A DNA stretch of 49,578 nt from Oscillospiraceae bacterium (GCA_022795735.1 JAAWHG010000016.1:1-49578), one strand, 5' to 3'. Positions 15,412-25,540 are shown, counted from the stretch's first letter. Translations and numbers: made by a program. Notes: generated from the letters alone by a model not told the origin.

Positions 15412-16371
15412 ATGAATACAATGAACAATCTGCTCTATATGTCTCCCACGGGGGATGGATGGAAAAACCTGGCCGCCGACGAATGGTTCCTCGATCATCT
15501 GCCGGAGGACACCGTTCTTCTATACTTTTATATCAATGACAACGCCGTCATCATCGGCAAAAATCAGAACCCCTGGCGGGAATGCGACCTGACGGCGATG
15601 GAACAGGACGGCGTACAGCTCGTGCGCCGGGTGAGCGGCGGCGGGGCGGTCTACCACGACGGGGGCAACCTCAATTTCTCCTTTATCGCGAGCCGGACGC
15701 GGTACGACGAGCAAAAGCAGTTCGAGCTGATTTTACAGGCGGTCCGTTCTCTGGGCATTGCCTGCGAATTTTCAGGACGCAACGATTTGCTGGCCGAAGG
15801 GCGTAAGTTTTCAGGCAACGCCTTCTGCCACAGGGGCCCGAATTGCCAGCACCACGGCACCTTGCTGGTGGACGCCGACATGGGCCGTCTCCAACGCTAT
15901 CTCAAGCCAGACCCCCGGAAGCTCAGGGCCAAGGGGGTGGCCTCGGTCCGAAGCAGGGTGTGCAACCTCAAGGAATTGTGTCCGGGTCTGACGGCAGAGG
16001 CGGTGCGCCGCGCGGTGGCCGATTCGTACCGGGCGGCCTTCGGCGGCTGCGAGATGTGGGAACCGGACGCGGCGGGGGTGGCGGCCTATTATGAAAAGCA
16101 GCGATCCTGGGAATGGCGCATGGGCAAGACGCCGCCCTTTGACGTGGAGCTGGAAGAACGCTTCCCCTGGGGAGGCGTGCAGCTGCTGCTTACGCTGGAG
16201 GCGGGACGGGTTTCCGGCCTGGAGGTCTATTCCGACGCGATGGACGCCGGCCTGCCGGAGCGGCTCCGAAGCCTCCTGACCGGCCGGAAGATGGACGAAT
16301 TATCAGGGCCTTTACGCGGTACGGGGGACCCGCAGCTCGCGGACCTGGCCGGGTGGCTAGAGAACCTGTAA
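15412..16371 (+). CDS. lplA: Lipoate-protein ligase A family protein
   Basis: A 319-residue BPL/LplA fold enzyme that activates lipoate with ATP and attaches it to lysines of 2-oxoacid dehydrogenase E2 subunits or glycine-cleavage H protein. Key motifs are RRVSGGGAVYHDGGNLNFSF (lipoate and adenylate binding), GRNDLLAEGRKFSGNAF with the conserved Lys, and HHGTLLV. The C-terminal domain covers the last ~90 residues. The ATG at 15412 has AAGGAATGGGAAA upstream; a second ATG lies three codons in. Its 3' end overlaps the convergent methyltransferase gene by 15 bp. No lipoylated substrate gene is nearby, so it may serve scavenging. Confidence 0.92.
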   Translation: MNTMNNLLYMSPTGDGWKNLAADEWFLDHLPEDTVLLYFYINDNAVIIGKNQNPWRECDLTAMEQDGVQLVRRVSGGGAVYHDGGNLNFSFIASRTRYDEQKQFELILQAVRSLGIACEFSGRNDLLAEGRKFSGNAFCHRGPNCQHHGTLLVDADMGRLQRYLKPDPRKLRAKGVASVRSRVCNLKELCPGLTAEAVRRAVADSYRAAFGGCEMWEPDAAGVAAYYEKQRSWEWRMGKTPPFDVELEERFPWGGVQLLLTLEAGRVSGLEVYSDAMDAGLPERLRSLLTGRKMDELSGPLRGTGDPQLADLAGWLENL

Positions 16372-17535
16372 AATCTCCCCTTTGAGATAGGACGACTGTT
16401 CGGCGCTCAGCATGGCCGGATGGTCCCGCGACTGGGTCAGCGTCTCCAAATGCCGGACGCGGCGGCCGCTGTCGGCGGCGGCTTCGCGAAGCATGTCGCG
16501 GAACAGGGGCGGCGTCATAAACTGGCTGCATGAACAGGTCAGAAGATATCCGCCCGGTTCCACCAGGCGCATGGAGCGGAGATTGAGCTCCTTATAGCCA
16601 CGCCACGCGCCGTCCAGCGCTCTGCGGCTCTTGGCGAAGGCGGGCGGGTCGCAGATGACCAGGCCGTACCGTCGCTTCTCGCCGGCGTACCGGCGGGCCA
16701 GGTCGAAGACATTTTCGCATACCGTCTCCACCCGTCCGGCGACGCCGTTGCGCGCGGCATTTTCGCGGAGCATGGCAAGGGCCTCCTCCGATACGTCCAC
16801 CGCCTCGCAGCGCGCCGCGCCGTACAGCGCCGCGTGAATGGAAAAGCCGCCGGTGTGGCAGCATAGGTCCAGTACGGTTTTGCCCCGGCAATAGGGCTTG
16901 ATCCGGCCCCGGTTTTCCTGCTGGTCGAGAAAATGGCCGGTCTTTTGGCCGCGGGGGATGTCCACCAGCATGCGGGCCTCGTGCTCAATGATTTCAACCA
17001 GGGGCGGCACCTCGCCGTATACGCAGCCAGACATCTGGGCGAGCCCCTCCTTCTCCCGGACGGGCACGTCGTTGCGCTCGTAGATGCCGGCTGGATGGAG
17101 CAAGCCGGCCAGGAGGCCAATGAGCGCCTCCTTCCAACGTTCCAGGCCCAGCGAGACGGTCTGGAAGCTGAGGTAGTCCCCAAACTTATCCACCGTCAGC
17201 CCGGGCAGGCCGTCTGATTCGCCGAAGACCACCCGGCAGGCGTTTTCAAAGCCCAGGCTCCGCCGGAACGCCCACGCCGCCTCCAGCCGCCGCCGGAAAA
17301 AATCCCGGTCTATGGTCTCGTTCTCGTCCCGGGTCAGCACCCGGACGGCAATTTTGGAGCCGGGGTTGAAAAAGCCCCGGGCGGCGAAACGCCCCTTTCC
17401 GTCCACCACGTCGGCCACGTCGCCGGGGGAGAGGGTGTCGTCGGCCCAGTCCAGCTCGTTGTCATAGCACCAATCCGCCCCGGCGCGGACCGCTTTTTCC
17501 CGGCCCCGCCGCAGGCATACCTTTCCCAGTTCCAT
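16357..17535 (-). CDS. Class I SAM-dependent rRNA methyltransferase, RlmI-like
   Basis: A 392-residue protein close in length to RlmI (23S rRNA m5C1962 methyltransferase). An N-terminal PUA-type RNA-binding region (LRRGREKAVRAGADWCYDNEL..GDVADVVDGKGRFAARGFFNPGSKIAVRVL) precedes a Rossmann domain with the SAM motif LDLCCHTGGFSIHAALYGA, an acidic motif EAVDVSEEA and the catalytic ICDPPAFAKS. A cysteine pair appears in LLTCSCSQFM. It converges on lplA with a 15-bp overlap. Its start is only 32 bp from the divergent GNAT gene, so the two promoters must be compressed into this gap or into coding sequence. Confidence 0.9.
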   Translation of the reverse strand: MELGKVCLRRGREKAVRAGADWCYDNELDWADDTLSPGDVADVVDGKGRFAARGFFNPGSKIAVRVLTRDENETIDRDFFRRRLEAAWAFRRSLGFENACRVVFGESDGLPGLTVDKFGDYLSFQTVSLGLERWKEALIGLLAGLLHPAGIYERNDVPVREKEGLAQMSGCVYGEVPPLVEIIEHEARMLVDIPRGQKTGHFLDQQENRGRIKPYCRGKTVLDLCCHTGGFSIHAALYGAARCEAVDVSEEALAMLRENAARNGVAGRVETVCENVFDLARRYAGEKRRYGLVICDPPAFAKSRRALDGAWRGYKELNLRSMRLVEPGGYLLTCSCSQFMTPPLFRDMLREAAADSGRRVRHLETLTQSRDHPAMLSAEQSSYLKGEILQVL

Positions 17536-17567
17536 ATACCCTCCTTACACAACGCGAGGTATCATCC

Positions 17568-18224
17568 ATGAAGGACCTTCCCATTTTTACCACGCCGTCC
17601 GGTACGGCCTCCCTGATTCTGCGGGAGATTCCCTACAAGAAAACGGCCTACGTTCTTGTCCGCAGCGTCCTGCCCGGCGGGATGGGGGAAACCCTCTCCG
17701 AATGCCGGGCCTTTTGCGTCCAGGCGGGGGCGGAACGGGTGCTGGCCTCGGCGGACGGGCCGCTCGGCCTGCCCCATGACCACGACATGCTGGAGCTGTC
17801 CCGGCCCAAGTCCGGTCTGCCCGCGCCGGAGCCGCCCGTGCCGCTGGTTCCCGTGACCCGGGAAAACGTGCCGGACTATCAGGCGGTCTATAACCGCCTC
17901 TTCACCCCAATCCCCGGAGCGGCCACCTGCCATGGGGCGGAGCTTGCCCGGCTGCTCTCGTCGGGCGGGGCGTTCCTCGCCATGCGGGACGGGCAGCCCG
18001 CCGGCATTGGCGAGACCGACGGCAGCGAGCTGCGCGCCGTGGGGGTTTTGCCGGAATACCGCGGGTTGGGCCGCCGGTTGACCTTGACCTTGCTGGACAA
18101 GCTGGAGGGGCCGGAGCTGTTCCTCCGCGTCTCGTCGGCCAATGGGCGTGCGATGCGTCTCTATGAACGCCTGGGGTTCCAACAGCGCGGCGTTCTCTCC
18201 CGCTGGTATCTTGTCACAGGATAA
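17568..18224 (+). CDS. GNAT family N-acetyltransferase
   Basis: A 218-residue protein. Residues ~90-218 are a GNAT fold: the acetyl-CoA motif AVGVLPEYRGLGRRLTLTLL (Q/RxxGxG/A type), preceded by a beta strand GIGETDGSELR and followed by SSANGRAMRLYERLGFQQRG, the classic C-terminal segment. The N-terminal ~85 residues look like a degenerate second GNAT-like half without the CoA motif. The start has GAGG 9 nt upstream. The substrate is unknown. The gene overlaps the convergent Smr gene by 11 bp. Confidence 0.85.
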   Translation: MKDLPIFTTPSGTASLILREIPYKKTAYVLVRSVLPGGMGETLSECRAFCVQAGAERVLASADGPLGLPHDHDMLELSRPKSGLPAPEPPVPLVPVTRENVPDYQAVYNRLFTPIPGAATCHGAELARLLSSGGAFLAMRDGQPAGIGETDGSELRAVGVLPEYRGLGRRLTLTLLDKLEGPELFLRVSSANGRAMRLYERLGFQQRGVLSRWYLVTG

Positions 18225-18558
18225 TAAAGGTAACGCCGTTGTTGGCCCGCTCCAAATCCCGGTCCTTCCGAAGCTCCGGACAGACGCGAAAGGCGCTGAG
18301 GGTGTCCGCGTCGAAGATGGAGAATTTCTCGCCGGGGATGAAATATTGAATTTCCCGCTTTTTTTGCAGAAAGGCCAGCCGTTCCCGAGCGGCGAGACGG
18401 ATTTTGCCGCCCTTGCCGGTGGAGCCATAGCCGTGTATGATTTTGAGCGCGGCGCACCCGAGGTCCTTGCTGTGGTGCACCTCAAAGGTCAGCCGCCGCA
18501 CCGCGTCGGATGCGTAGGGCATCCCCTGTTCCAAATTGATTTCCCGCAGCGGATTCAT
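18214..18558 (-). CDS. Smr-domain protein
   Basis: A 114-residue protein whose core (INLEQGMPYASDAVRRLTFEVHHSKDLGCAALKIIHGYGSTGKGGKIR) matches the Smr (small MutS-related) fold, with the conserved HGxGxGxGxxR-like loop near residue 42. Smr domains cut DNA or RNA or bind nucleic acids. Its ATG overlaps the recQ stop (ATGA), so it is translated from the recQ message and may work in the same DNA transaction. The final ~60 residues are less typical. Confidence 0.8.
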   Translation of the reverse strand: MNPLREINLEQGMPYASDAVRRLTFEVHHSKDLGCAALKIIHGYGSTGKGGKIRLAARERLAFLQKKREIQYFIPGEKFSIFDADTLSAFRVCPELRKDRDLERANNGVTFIIL

Positions 18559-20411
18559 ACTTTGGCCTCCTCTTCTTCCAACCAGGCGGCGATTTCCGCC
18601 AGGAAGGGCGTGGCATATTTCTGCGCCTTAAACTCGCCCACGCCCGAGACGTCCAGAAATGCCTCGGGGGTTGCCGGCCGCTTTGCCGCCATGTCGGCCA
18701 GCGTCACGTTGGAAAAGACGACGTAGGCGGGCACGTTCGCCTCGTGGGCCAGCCGTCCGCGCAGCTCGCGCAGGCGCTCATACAGAGCCTCCGCCCCAGC
18801 GGCGGGGGCTTTTTCGCGCGTCTCGCGTTTGCCGGCGGCCAGCTCGGCGTCAGTCGGGACCCGGCACAGGCAGGTTACCTTTTCGCCGTGAAAGAGCACC
18901 TGCCGCGCGGATGGACAGAGGCGGAGCACCGGATAGGTTCCCGCAGTCAGGCAGAGGTAGCCCTCCTGAATCAAAAGGTCGATATAGGTCCGGACCTGAT
19001 CGCGGCTGATGTCCTTCATGATGCCATAGGTGGACAGCTCGTCGAGGGCGTAGTGCCGTACCTTCTGGCTGCGGCTGCCCCGGAGCATGTCCAGAATGGA
19101 CGAGACGCCCAGGCTGGACGGGAATCGTTTTTCCACCCGCGCCACGCCGGAGAGAATCTTTTGGGCTTCGACGGTGATGTCCCGTTCCTCCAACGCGCCG
19201 GAACAGTTGCCGCAGCTTCCGCACCGCTCCGGCGCGCGTTCGCCGAAGTAACGCAGAATGCAGGCACGGAGACAGCCGGTGGTTTTGCAGTATGCCGTCA
19301 TCTGGTCGAGCCGGTCCAGGTCCCGCTGCCGGAGGAGCTCGCGTTCTTCCTCACGCACAAGCTCGTTGTCCTCGCCGTTCTGAATCAAAAAACGGGCGGT
19401 CTGCACGTCGCCGGGGGCGTACAGCAGGACGCATCTGGCGGGGGAACCGTCCCGGCCGGCACGGCCGGCCTCCTGATAGTAGCTTTCCATGTTCTTGGGC
19501 ATATTATAGTGGACAACAAAGCCGACGTTGGATTTGTCGATGCCCATGCCGAAGGCGTTGGTCGCCACCATGATCCGCGCCTCGTCGTAGACGAAGCGTT
19601 CCTGGTTATCCAGCCGCTCCTGGTCGGAGAGGCCGGCGTGGTAACGGGTGGCGGAAAAGCCGTGCCGCTGGAGGCCGTCGCAGACGGCCTCCACCTTTTT
19701 CCGGGTGGCGCAGTAGACGATGCCGCTGGCCCTGGGGCGTTCGGAGAGGAATTGGCGCAGATAGGCGTCCTTACTTTTGGGACGGACAACGTCGAAAAAC
19801 AGGTTGGGCCGGTCAAAGCCGGTGGTGACGCGCAAAGGCTCCCGCAGGCCGAGCAAGCGCTCAATGTCGTCCCGCACCTGGGCGGTGGCGGTGGCGGTAA
19901 AGGCCCCGACGGCGGGGCGGCGGGGAAGAGCGTCCAAAAAAGCGGCGATTTTGAGATAGCCGGGCCGGAAGTCCTGGCCCCACTGGGAAACGCAGTGGGC
20001 CTCGTCTACCGCCGCGAGGGAGATTTCAATGTCCTGGGCCAGCTCCTGGAACCGGTCCGCCTCAAGGCGTTCCGGGGCGACGTAGAGCAGCTTGTACGCG
20101 CCGCGCCGCGCGCCGCGAAGCACGTCGCAGTAGGACTGGGCGTCGAGCGTGGAGTTGAGAAAGGCCGACGGTATGCCCAATTGGGTCAGGGCGGCCACCT
20201 GGTCCTTCATCAGGGAAATCAGCGGGGAGATGACAATGGTAAGCCCCGGAAGCAGGAGGGCGGGAAGCTGATAACAGATGGACTTTCCCGCGCCGGTTGG
20301 CATCACCCCGAGAACGTCGCGTCCCTGAAGCAGCGCGTCGATGAGCGGCTGCTGCCCGGGACGGAAGGCGTCGTAGCCAAAGCGCTGCCGCAGCAGCTCC
20401 AGCTTGTCCAA
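18555..20411 (-). CDS. recQ: ATP-dependent DNA helicase RecQ
   Basis: A 618-residue 3'-5' helicase for recombination and fork repair. It shows FRPGQQPLIDALLQGRDVLGVMPTGAGKS (Q motif and Walker A), VDEAHCVSQWGQDFRP (DEAH box plus the RecQ aromatic loop), the second RecA lobe with QEAGRAGRDG, the zinc site (TGCLRACILRYFGE..CGSCGNC), a winged helix and a C-terminal HRDC domain. The start is TTG at 20411, set by GGGAGG 8 nt upstream. A TTGCAA-17-TATACT promoter lies just upstream. Confidence 0.96.
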   Translation of the reverse strand: MDKLELLRQRFGYDAFRPGQQPLIDALLQGRDVLGVMPTGAGKSICYQLPALLLPGLTIVISPLISLMKDQVAALTQLGIPSAFLNSTLDAQSYCDVLRGARRGAYKLLYVAPERLEADRFQELAQDIEISLAAVDEAHCVSQWGQDFRPGYLKIAAFLDALPRRPAVGAFTATATAQVRDDIERLLGLREPLRVTTGFDRPNLFFDVVRPKSKDAYLRQFLSERPRASGIVYCATRKKVEAVCDGLQRHGFSATRYHAGLSDQERLDNQERFVYDEARIMVATNAFGMGIDKSNVGFVVHYNMPKNMESYYQEAGRAGRDGSPARCVLLYAPGDVQTARFLIQNGEDNELVREEERELLRQRDLDRLDQMTAYCKTTGCLRACILRYFGERAPERCGSCGNCSGALEERDITVEAQKILSGVARVEKRFPSSLGVSSILDMLRGSRSQKVRHYALDELSTYGIMKDISRDQVRTYIDLLIQEGYLCLTAGTYPVLRLCPSARQVLFHGEKVTCLCRVPTDAELAAGKRETREKAPAAGAEALYERLRELRGRLAHEANVPAYVVFSNVTLADMAAKRPATPEAFLDVSGVGEFKAQKYATPFLAEIAAWLEEEEAKV

Positions 20412-20447
20412 ACGCCGCGCCTCCCTTCAACTGTTGATTTGGGTCTA

Positions 20448-20476
20448 AGTATAGCACAGCCGGGGGGATTTTGCAA
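20448..20476 (-). promoter_or_regulatory. Promoter of recQ-smr
   Basis: On the minus strand TTGCAA (20471-20476), 17-bp spacer, TATACT (20448-20453). Start predicted about 30 bp before the TTG codon. Confidence 0.65.
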
Positions 20477-20495
20477 TTCTGGGAACACCATACAA

Positions 20496-20506
20496 AAAAC
20501 ATACCT
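20496..20506 (+). repeat. Left copy of an 11-bp direct repeat flanking the recombinase gene
   Basis: AAAACATACCT, repeated exactly at 21282-21292. Immediately downstream CTATATAA...TTATATAG (20505-20532) forms an 8-bp inverted repeat. These may be recombinase-binding or attachment sequences. Confidence 0.45.
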
Positions 20507-20550
20507 ATATAAAATGATAATTCGTTATATAGCAACACTTTTTGTGGTGA

Positions 20551-21297
<747 letters not shown>

Positions 21298-21475
21298 CAG
21301 TGCGATTTACATACTCGCTATAACACAGGAAGCAACGAATCACAAGAGTCGATTCAATTACAACTGCGACGTCAAGAATCAGGACAGGGAAACAGTCCTC
21401 TGCCAAATGGCGCAGTTGTCGGCGCGCCTACAGTATCCCGCCTTGTTTCAAAAGCAATAACAGGCATTCGCAACA

Positions 21476-21529
21476 TATAATACCGTACATTAAGGCGGCG
21501 TTGTCCATAGGAGTGGACGGCGCCGCCTT
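21476..21529 (+). promoter_or_regulatory. Candidate -10 box and first leader hairpin of the eut operon
   Basis: A perfect TATAAT (21476-21481) has no good -35 partner, which may indicate an activator or a chance match. About 10 bp downstream AAGGCGGCG (21492-21500) pairs with CGCCGCCTT (21521-21529), topped by GTCCA-TAGGAG-TGGAC, a stem closed by a six-base loop. EutV-type ANTAR targets use six-base loops with A1 and G4; here G4 is present and position 1 is T. Confidence 0.45.
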
Positions 21530-21576
21530 CTACTTACTCCCATCCCTGGAAATTTTGGGCGCAGACGACAATTTTT

Positions 21577-21606
21577 ACATCCCGAGAAAACGCGGGGTGT
21601 TTTTTT
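21577..21606 (+). terminator. Intrinsic terminator in the eut leader
   Basis: ACATCCCG (21577-21584) pairs with CGGGGTGT (21593-21600, one T-G pair) and is followed by TTTTTTT (21600-21606). It sits 60 bp before eutG and after the candidate promoter, so it would attenuate the whole operon unless antiterminated; alternatively it ends the recombinase transcript. Confidence 0.7.
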
Positions 21607-21665
21607 AGAATCATTCATGAAACCCTTTCTTCTGGCAATACTAGCCCTCGAAAGGGGATGCTCCT

Positions 21666-22739
21666 TTGAAAACCTTTTTCTGCAAGCCCAAAATTTTCTC
21701 CGGTCCCGACGCCCTCAATCAGCTCTCCCAGCTTTGCGCCGGGTCGGTCCTGCTGGTGACCGACCGCTTCTTCGCGGACAACGGCGTCGCCGCCCGCATC
21801 GCCGCGCTGATGCCAGGGGCCAAGCTGACCGTCTTCTCCGACGTCACCCCCGACCCTTCGGTGGAGCTGGTGGCCAAGGGGGCCGCCGTCTTCCAGAACT
21901 GTAAGCCCGATGCCGTCATCGCTCTCGGCGGCGGCAGTCCGATGGACTGCGCCAAAGCCATCCTTTACCTTCAGGAGGAAAAACCGCTCTTTGTCGCCAT
22001 TCCCACCACCTCGGGCAGCGGCAGCGAGATGACTGCCTTTTCTATCGTCACCCATGACGGCGTCAAAAAGCCGCTGGTGGACGAGTCCCTGCGTCCCGAC
22101 TGGGCCCTGCTCGACGAATCACTGCTCCAAAAGCTTCCCAAAAACCTCGTCGCTGACACCGGGATGGACCTCATCGCCCACTGCCTCGAAGCCCTGGCCG
22201 GAACCAACGCCTCCGCCTTCACCGACGCGCTGGCCGAGGGCGCGTTCCGGGTCTGCTTCTCCAATCTCCACGCCTCCTACACCGGGGACGTTTCCGTGCG
22301 GGGGCAGATTCACGAGGCGGCCAGCATGGCCGGGCTGGCCTTCGACCACGCCGGGCTGGGGGTTCTTCACGCGCTGGCCCACGCCCTTGGAGGGCGGTTT
22401 CATCTCTCCCACGGACGGCTGTGCGCCATTTTGTGTACGGCGGTGCTCGAATTTAACGCACCGGTCTGTCAAGGGAAATTTGTCCGTCTGGCGCGCGCCG
22501 CCGGCATCAGCGGGGCAACCGACCACATGGCGTTCCGCAACCTCATCTCGGCGCTGAGCCGCCTGCGCTCCTCGCTGGAGATGCCGGGGAGCCTCCAACA
22601 GGCCGGAATTTCACCCCGCGAGCTGCGCGCCGCCTCAGACGCCATTGCCAGCGCCGCCCTGCGCGATCCCTGCCTGGACACCGCGCCCCGCAAGCCCTCC
22701 CTCGACGAGCTCAAGGCCATCCTCCAACAGGTGAAGTGA
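21666..22739 (+). CDS. eutG: Iron-containing alcohol dehydrogenase, EutG-like
   Basis: A 357-residue group III alcohol dehydrogenase. GGGSPMDCAKA is the NAD-binding loop, IPTTSGSGSEMT the family signature, and the metal ligands are in D-x-x-H (DLIAHCLEALAG) and the GLGVLHALAHALGGRFHLSHG stretch. In ethanolamine catabolism it reduces acetaldehyde to ethanol and recycles NAD+ for EutE. The start is TTG at 21666 with AAAGGGG 9 nt upstream. It is first in the operon and its stop overlaps eutA by one base. Confidence 0.88.
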   Translation: MKTFFCKPKIFSGPDALNQLSQLCAGSVLLVTDRFFADNGVAARIAALMPGAKLTVFSDVTPDPSVELVAKGAAVFQNCKPDAVIALGGGSPMDCAKAILYLQEEKPLFVAIPTTSGSGSEMTAFSIVTHDGVKKPLVDESLRPDWALLDESLLQKLPKNLVADTGMDLIAHCLEALAGTNASAFTDALAEGAFRVCFSNLHASYTGDVSVRGQIHEAASMAGLAFDHAGLGVLHALAHALGGRFHLSHGRLCAILCTAVLEFNAPVCQGKFVRLARAAGISGATDHMAFRNLISALSRLRSSLEMPGSLQQAGISPRELRAASDAIASAALRDPCLDTAPRKPSLDELKAILQQVK

Positions 22740-24151
22740 TGGAAAAAACCTCCATGCTGTCGGTTGGCATCGACCTTGGGACCAGCACCACCCAGCTCGT
22801 CGTCTCCCGTCTGACCGTCCGCAATACAGCTTCGGCCTTCGCCGTCCCCAAGCTGTCCATCACTGGGAAAGAGGTCCTCTACCGCAGCGACATCCATTTC
22901 ACCCCCCTTCGCTCCGACACCGAGATCGACGCCAACGCAGTGGCTAAAATCGTCGAGGCCGAGTACCGGCGGGCCGGAATCGACCGGGCTGAAATCGAGA
23001 CCGGCGCCGTCATCATCACCGGCGAGACCGCCCGCAAAGAAAACGCCCGCGAAGTGCTGTCCGCCCTGTCCGGCTACGCGGGGGATTTCGTGGTCGCGAC
23101 GGCGGGACCCGACCTGGAAGGGGTCCTCGCCGGCAAGGGAGCCGGCTGCGGCGACTACGCCAGGGAGCACCGGACCCCGGTGCTCAACCTCGATATCGGC
23201 GGCGGCACCGCCAACCTCTGTCTCTTTGACCGCGAGGGCGAACCGGCGGAGACCGGCTGCGTCAACGTGGGCGGACGGCTGATTAAGCTGGACGGACAGG
23301 GGGTTATCACCTATGTCTCCCCGGTCCTGGACGGGCTTTGCACGCTCCGGGTGGGACAGACGGCAACGCCCGAGTCCCTTCAGCCTGTTGTGGAACTGCT
23401 GGTGACCGCGCTCGAGGAGGCCGCCGCCCTCCGTCCGCGGACCGCGCTCTCCGAACGGCTGACCACCAACCGTCTCCCCGACCTGGCCGGCGAGCGGCCC
23501 GTCCTCTCCTTTTCGGGGGGCGTGGCCGACCTGATCTACACCGAAAGCCCGCCCGACTGGCTGGCCTATGGCGATATTGGCGTTTTGCTGGGCCGGGCGA
23601 TTCGCCGTTCCGCCCTCTTCGCCGCCTCCCACATCCAACCCGGCGAGACCATCCGCGCCACCGTCGTCGGGGCCGGGAGCCATGCCACGACGCTGACCGG
23701 GAGCACCATCGCCTATGAGGGGATGGACTTTCCGCTGAAAAACCTACCCGTCGTCGCGCTGGGCGAGGAGGAGGTTTCCCAGCCACCCGACGCGCTGGCC
23801 CGGACGGTGGGGCAGCGGCTGACCTGGTTTTGGGAGGGCGGCGAGCCGGAACCGGTCGTGCTCGCCCTGCGCGGGATGAAAAGCCCCGGCTTCGACGAAC
23901 TGGACCGTCTGGCCGACGGCCTGACGCGCGGCCTCTCCCCCCTGCTGGCGGCGGGTCTGCCGTTGGCGGTGGCGCTGGACGAGGACATGGGCAAAGCGCT
24001 CGGACAGGCCATGCTCTGCCGCCTGCCCCACCCCCGGCGGCTGCTGTGCATGGACGGCCTCGACCTGCGGACCGGCGCGTATCTCGACGTGGGACGGCCT
24101 GTCGGAAGCGCGCTGCCGGTTGTCATTAAAACGTTATTATTCTCATCGTGA
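22739..24151 (+). CDS. eutA: Ethanolamine ammonia-lyase reactivating factor EutA
   Basis: A 470-residue Hsp70/actin-fold ATPase that exchanges damaged cobalamin on EutBC for intact adenosylcobalamin. The phosphate loops VGIDLGTSTTQLV and LNLDIGGGTANLCLFD are clear, followed by YVSPVL and a C-terminal VVALGEEEVS region typical of EutA. The ATG at 22739 shares one base with the eutG stop (TGATG); AGGTGAAG is upstream. A GTG one codon earlier is possible. Its place directly before eutB matches its job. Confidence 0.93.
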   Translation: MEKTSMLSVGIDLGTSTTQLVVSRLTVRNTASAFAVPKLSITGKEVLYRSDIHFTPLRSDTEIDANAVAKIVEAEYRRAGIDRAEIETGAVIITGETARKENAREVLSALSGYAGDFVVATAGPDLEGVLAGKGAGCGDYAREHRTPVLNLDIGGGTANLCLFDREGEPAETGCVNVGGRLIKLDGQGVITYVSPVLDGLCTLRVGQTATPESLQPVVELLVTALEEAAALRPRTALSERLTTNRLPDLAGERPVLSFSGGVADLIYTESPPDWLAYGDIGVLLGRAIRRSALFAASHIQPGETIRATVVGAGSHATTLTGSTIAYEGMDFPLKNLPVVALGEEEVSQPPDALARTVGQRLTWFWEGGEPEPVVLALRGMKSPGFDELDRLADGLTRGLSPLLAAGLPLAVALDEDMGKALGQAMLCRLPHPRRLLCMDGLDLRTGAYLDVGRPVGSALPVVIKTLLFSS

Positions 24152-24161
24152 GGTGATTGAT

Positions 24162-25526
24162 TTGACTTTACAGGCGACATTATTTGGAAAAACATATCAA
24201 TTTAACGACCTCCGGGAGGTCATGGCCAAGGCCAATGAGGACAAATCGGGCGACCATCTGGCCGGCATCGCCGCCGCCGACGCCCAGGAACGGGTCGCGG
24301 CCAAGGCCTGCCTCTCCCGTCTCACCCTCCACGACCTCTACGAAAACCCCGCCGTTCCCTACGAGGAGGACGAGGTGACCCGGATTATCCAGGACGGGGT
24401 CAACCGGCGCATCTACCGGGAGATTCAAAACTGGACGGTCTCCGAGCTGCGCGAATGGCTGCTCAAGGAGTCCACCACCGGGGCGGACATCGCCCGCGTC
24501 CGGCAGGGCCTGACCTCTGAGATGGTCGCCGCCGTGGCAAAGCTGATGGGCAATCTTGACCTGGTCTACACCGCCGCCAAGATGCGTGTCACCGCCCACT
24601 GCAACACCACCATCGGCCTGCCCGGCACCCTCTCCTGCCGCCTTCAGCCCAACCACACCACCGACGACCCTGACGGCATCATGGCCTCTCTGCTCGAGGG
24701 CTTGACCTACGGCGCGGGGGACGCGGTGCTGGGTCTCAACCCGGTGGACGACAGCGTGGAGAGCGTGGTGCGCATTCTCAACCGGTTCCACGAAATCCGC
24801 AACCGGTGGGAGATTCCCACCCAGACCTGCGTCCTGGCCCACGTGACCACCCAGATGCAGGCCATCCGCAGCGGCGCGCCCTCCGATCTGATCTTCCAGT
24901 CCATCGCGGGGAGTCAAAAGGGCAACGAGGCCTTCGGCTTCACCGCCAGTACCCTTGAGGAGGCGCGGCAGCTCATGCTCGCCGAGGGCAACGCCGTCGG
25001 TCCCAACGTCCTCTACTTTGAGACCGGCCAGGGCTCGGAGCTGTCCAGCGAGGCCCACAATGGCTGGGACCAGGTGACCATGGAGGCCCGCTGCTACGGC
25101 TTCGCCAAGAAGTTCCAGCCCTTCCTGGTCAACACGGTGGTCGGATTCATTGGACCGGAGTACCTTTACAACGCGAAGCAGGTCATCCGCGCCGGTCTGG
25201 AGGACCATTTCATGGGTAAGCTGACCGGCATCCCGATGGGCTGCGACGCCTGCTACACCAACCATATGAAGACCGACCAGAACGACATCGAAGACCTGGC
25301 CGTGCTGCTGACCGCCGCGGGCTGCAACTACTTCATGGGCATCCCCCACGGCGACGACATCATGCTCAACTATCAGACCACCGGCTTCCATGAGACGGCG
25401 GCCCTGCGGGAGCTCTTCGGCCTGACCGCCATCCCGCCCTTCCAGAAGTGGCTGGAGGACATGGGCTTCGTTGAAAACGGCAAGCTGACCGCCAGGGCCG
25501 GAGACGGCTCTATTCTGCTCAGCTAA
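24162..25526 (+). CDS. eutB: Ethanolamine ammonia-lyase large subunit EutB
   Basis: A 454-residue TIM-barrel subunit that carries the active site of the adenosylcobalamin-dependent enzyme converting ethanolamine to acetaldehyde and ammonia. Diagnostic stretches include [59 protein letters not shown] and [15 protein letters not shown]. The start is taken as TTG at 24162 because GAGGTGATT lies just upstream and the product then has the normal length; an in-frame ATG at 24120 lies inside eutA. EutC follows after 14 bp. Confidence 0.95.
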   Translation: MTLQATLFGKTYQFNDLREVMAKANEDKSGDHLAGIAAADAQERVAAKACLSRLTLHDLYENPAVPYEEDEVTRIIQDGVNRRIYREIQNWTVSELREWLLKESTTGADIARVRQGLTSEMVAAVAKLMGNLDLVYTAAKMRVTAHCNTTIGLPGTLSCRLQPNHTTDDPDGIMASLLEGLTYGAGDAVLGLNPVDDSVESVVRILNRFHEIRNRWEIPTQTCVLAHVTTQMQAIRSGAPSDLIFQSIAGSQKGNEAFGFTASTLEEARQLMLAEGNAVGPNVLYFETGQGSELSSEAHNGWDQVTMEARCYGFAKKFQPFLVNTVVGFIGPEYLYNAKQVIRAGLEDHFMGKLTGIPMGCDACYTNHMKTDQNDIEDLAVLLTAAGCNYFMGIPHGDDIMLNYQTTGFHETAALRELFGLTAIPPFQKWLEDMGFVENGKLTARAGDGSILLS

Positions 25527-25540
25527 GGGAGGGCGACAAG

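Noticed and set aside
21298-21480. Read-through extension of the recombinase by 60 codons
   Set aside because: The recombinase is complete at its TAA with its helix-turn-helix in place. The extension resembles no known domain and no stop-recoding signal is seen, so it is noted only as a possible remnant.
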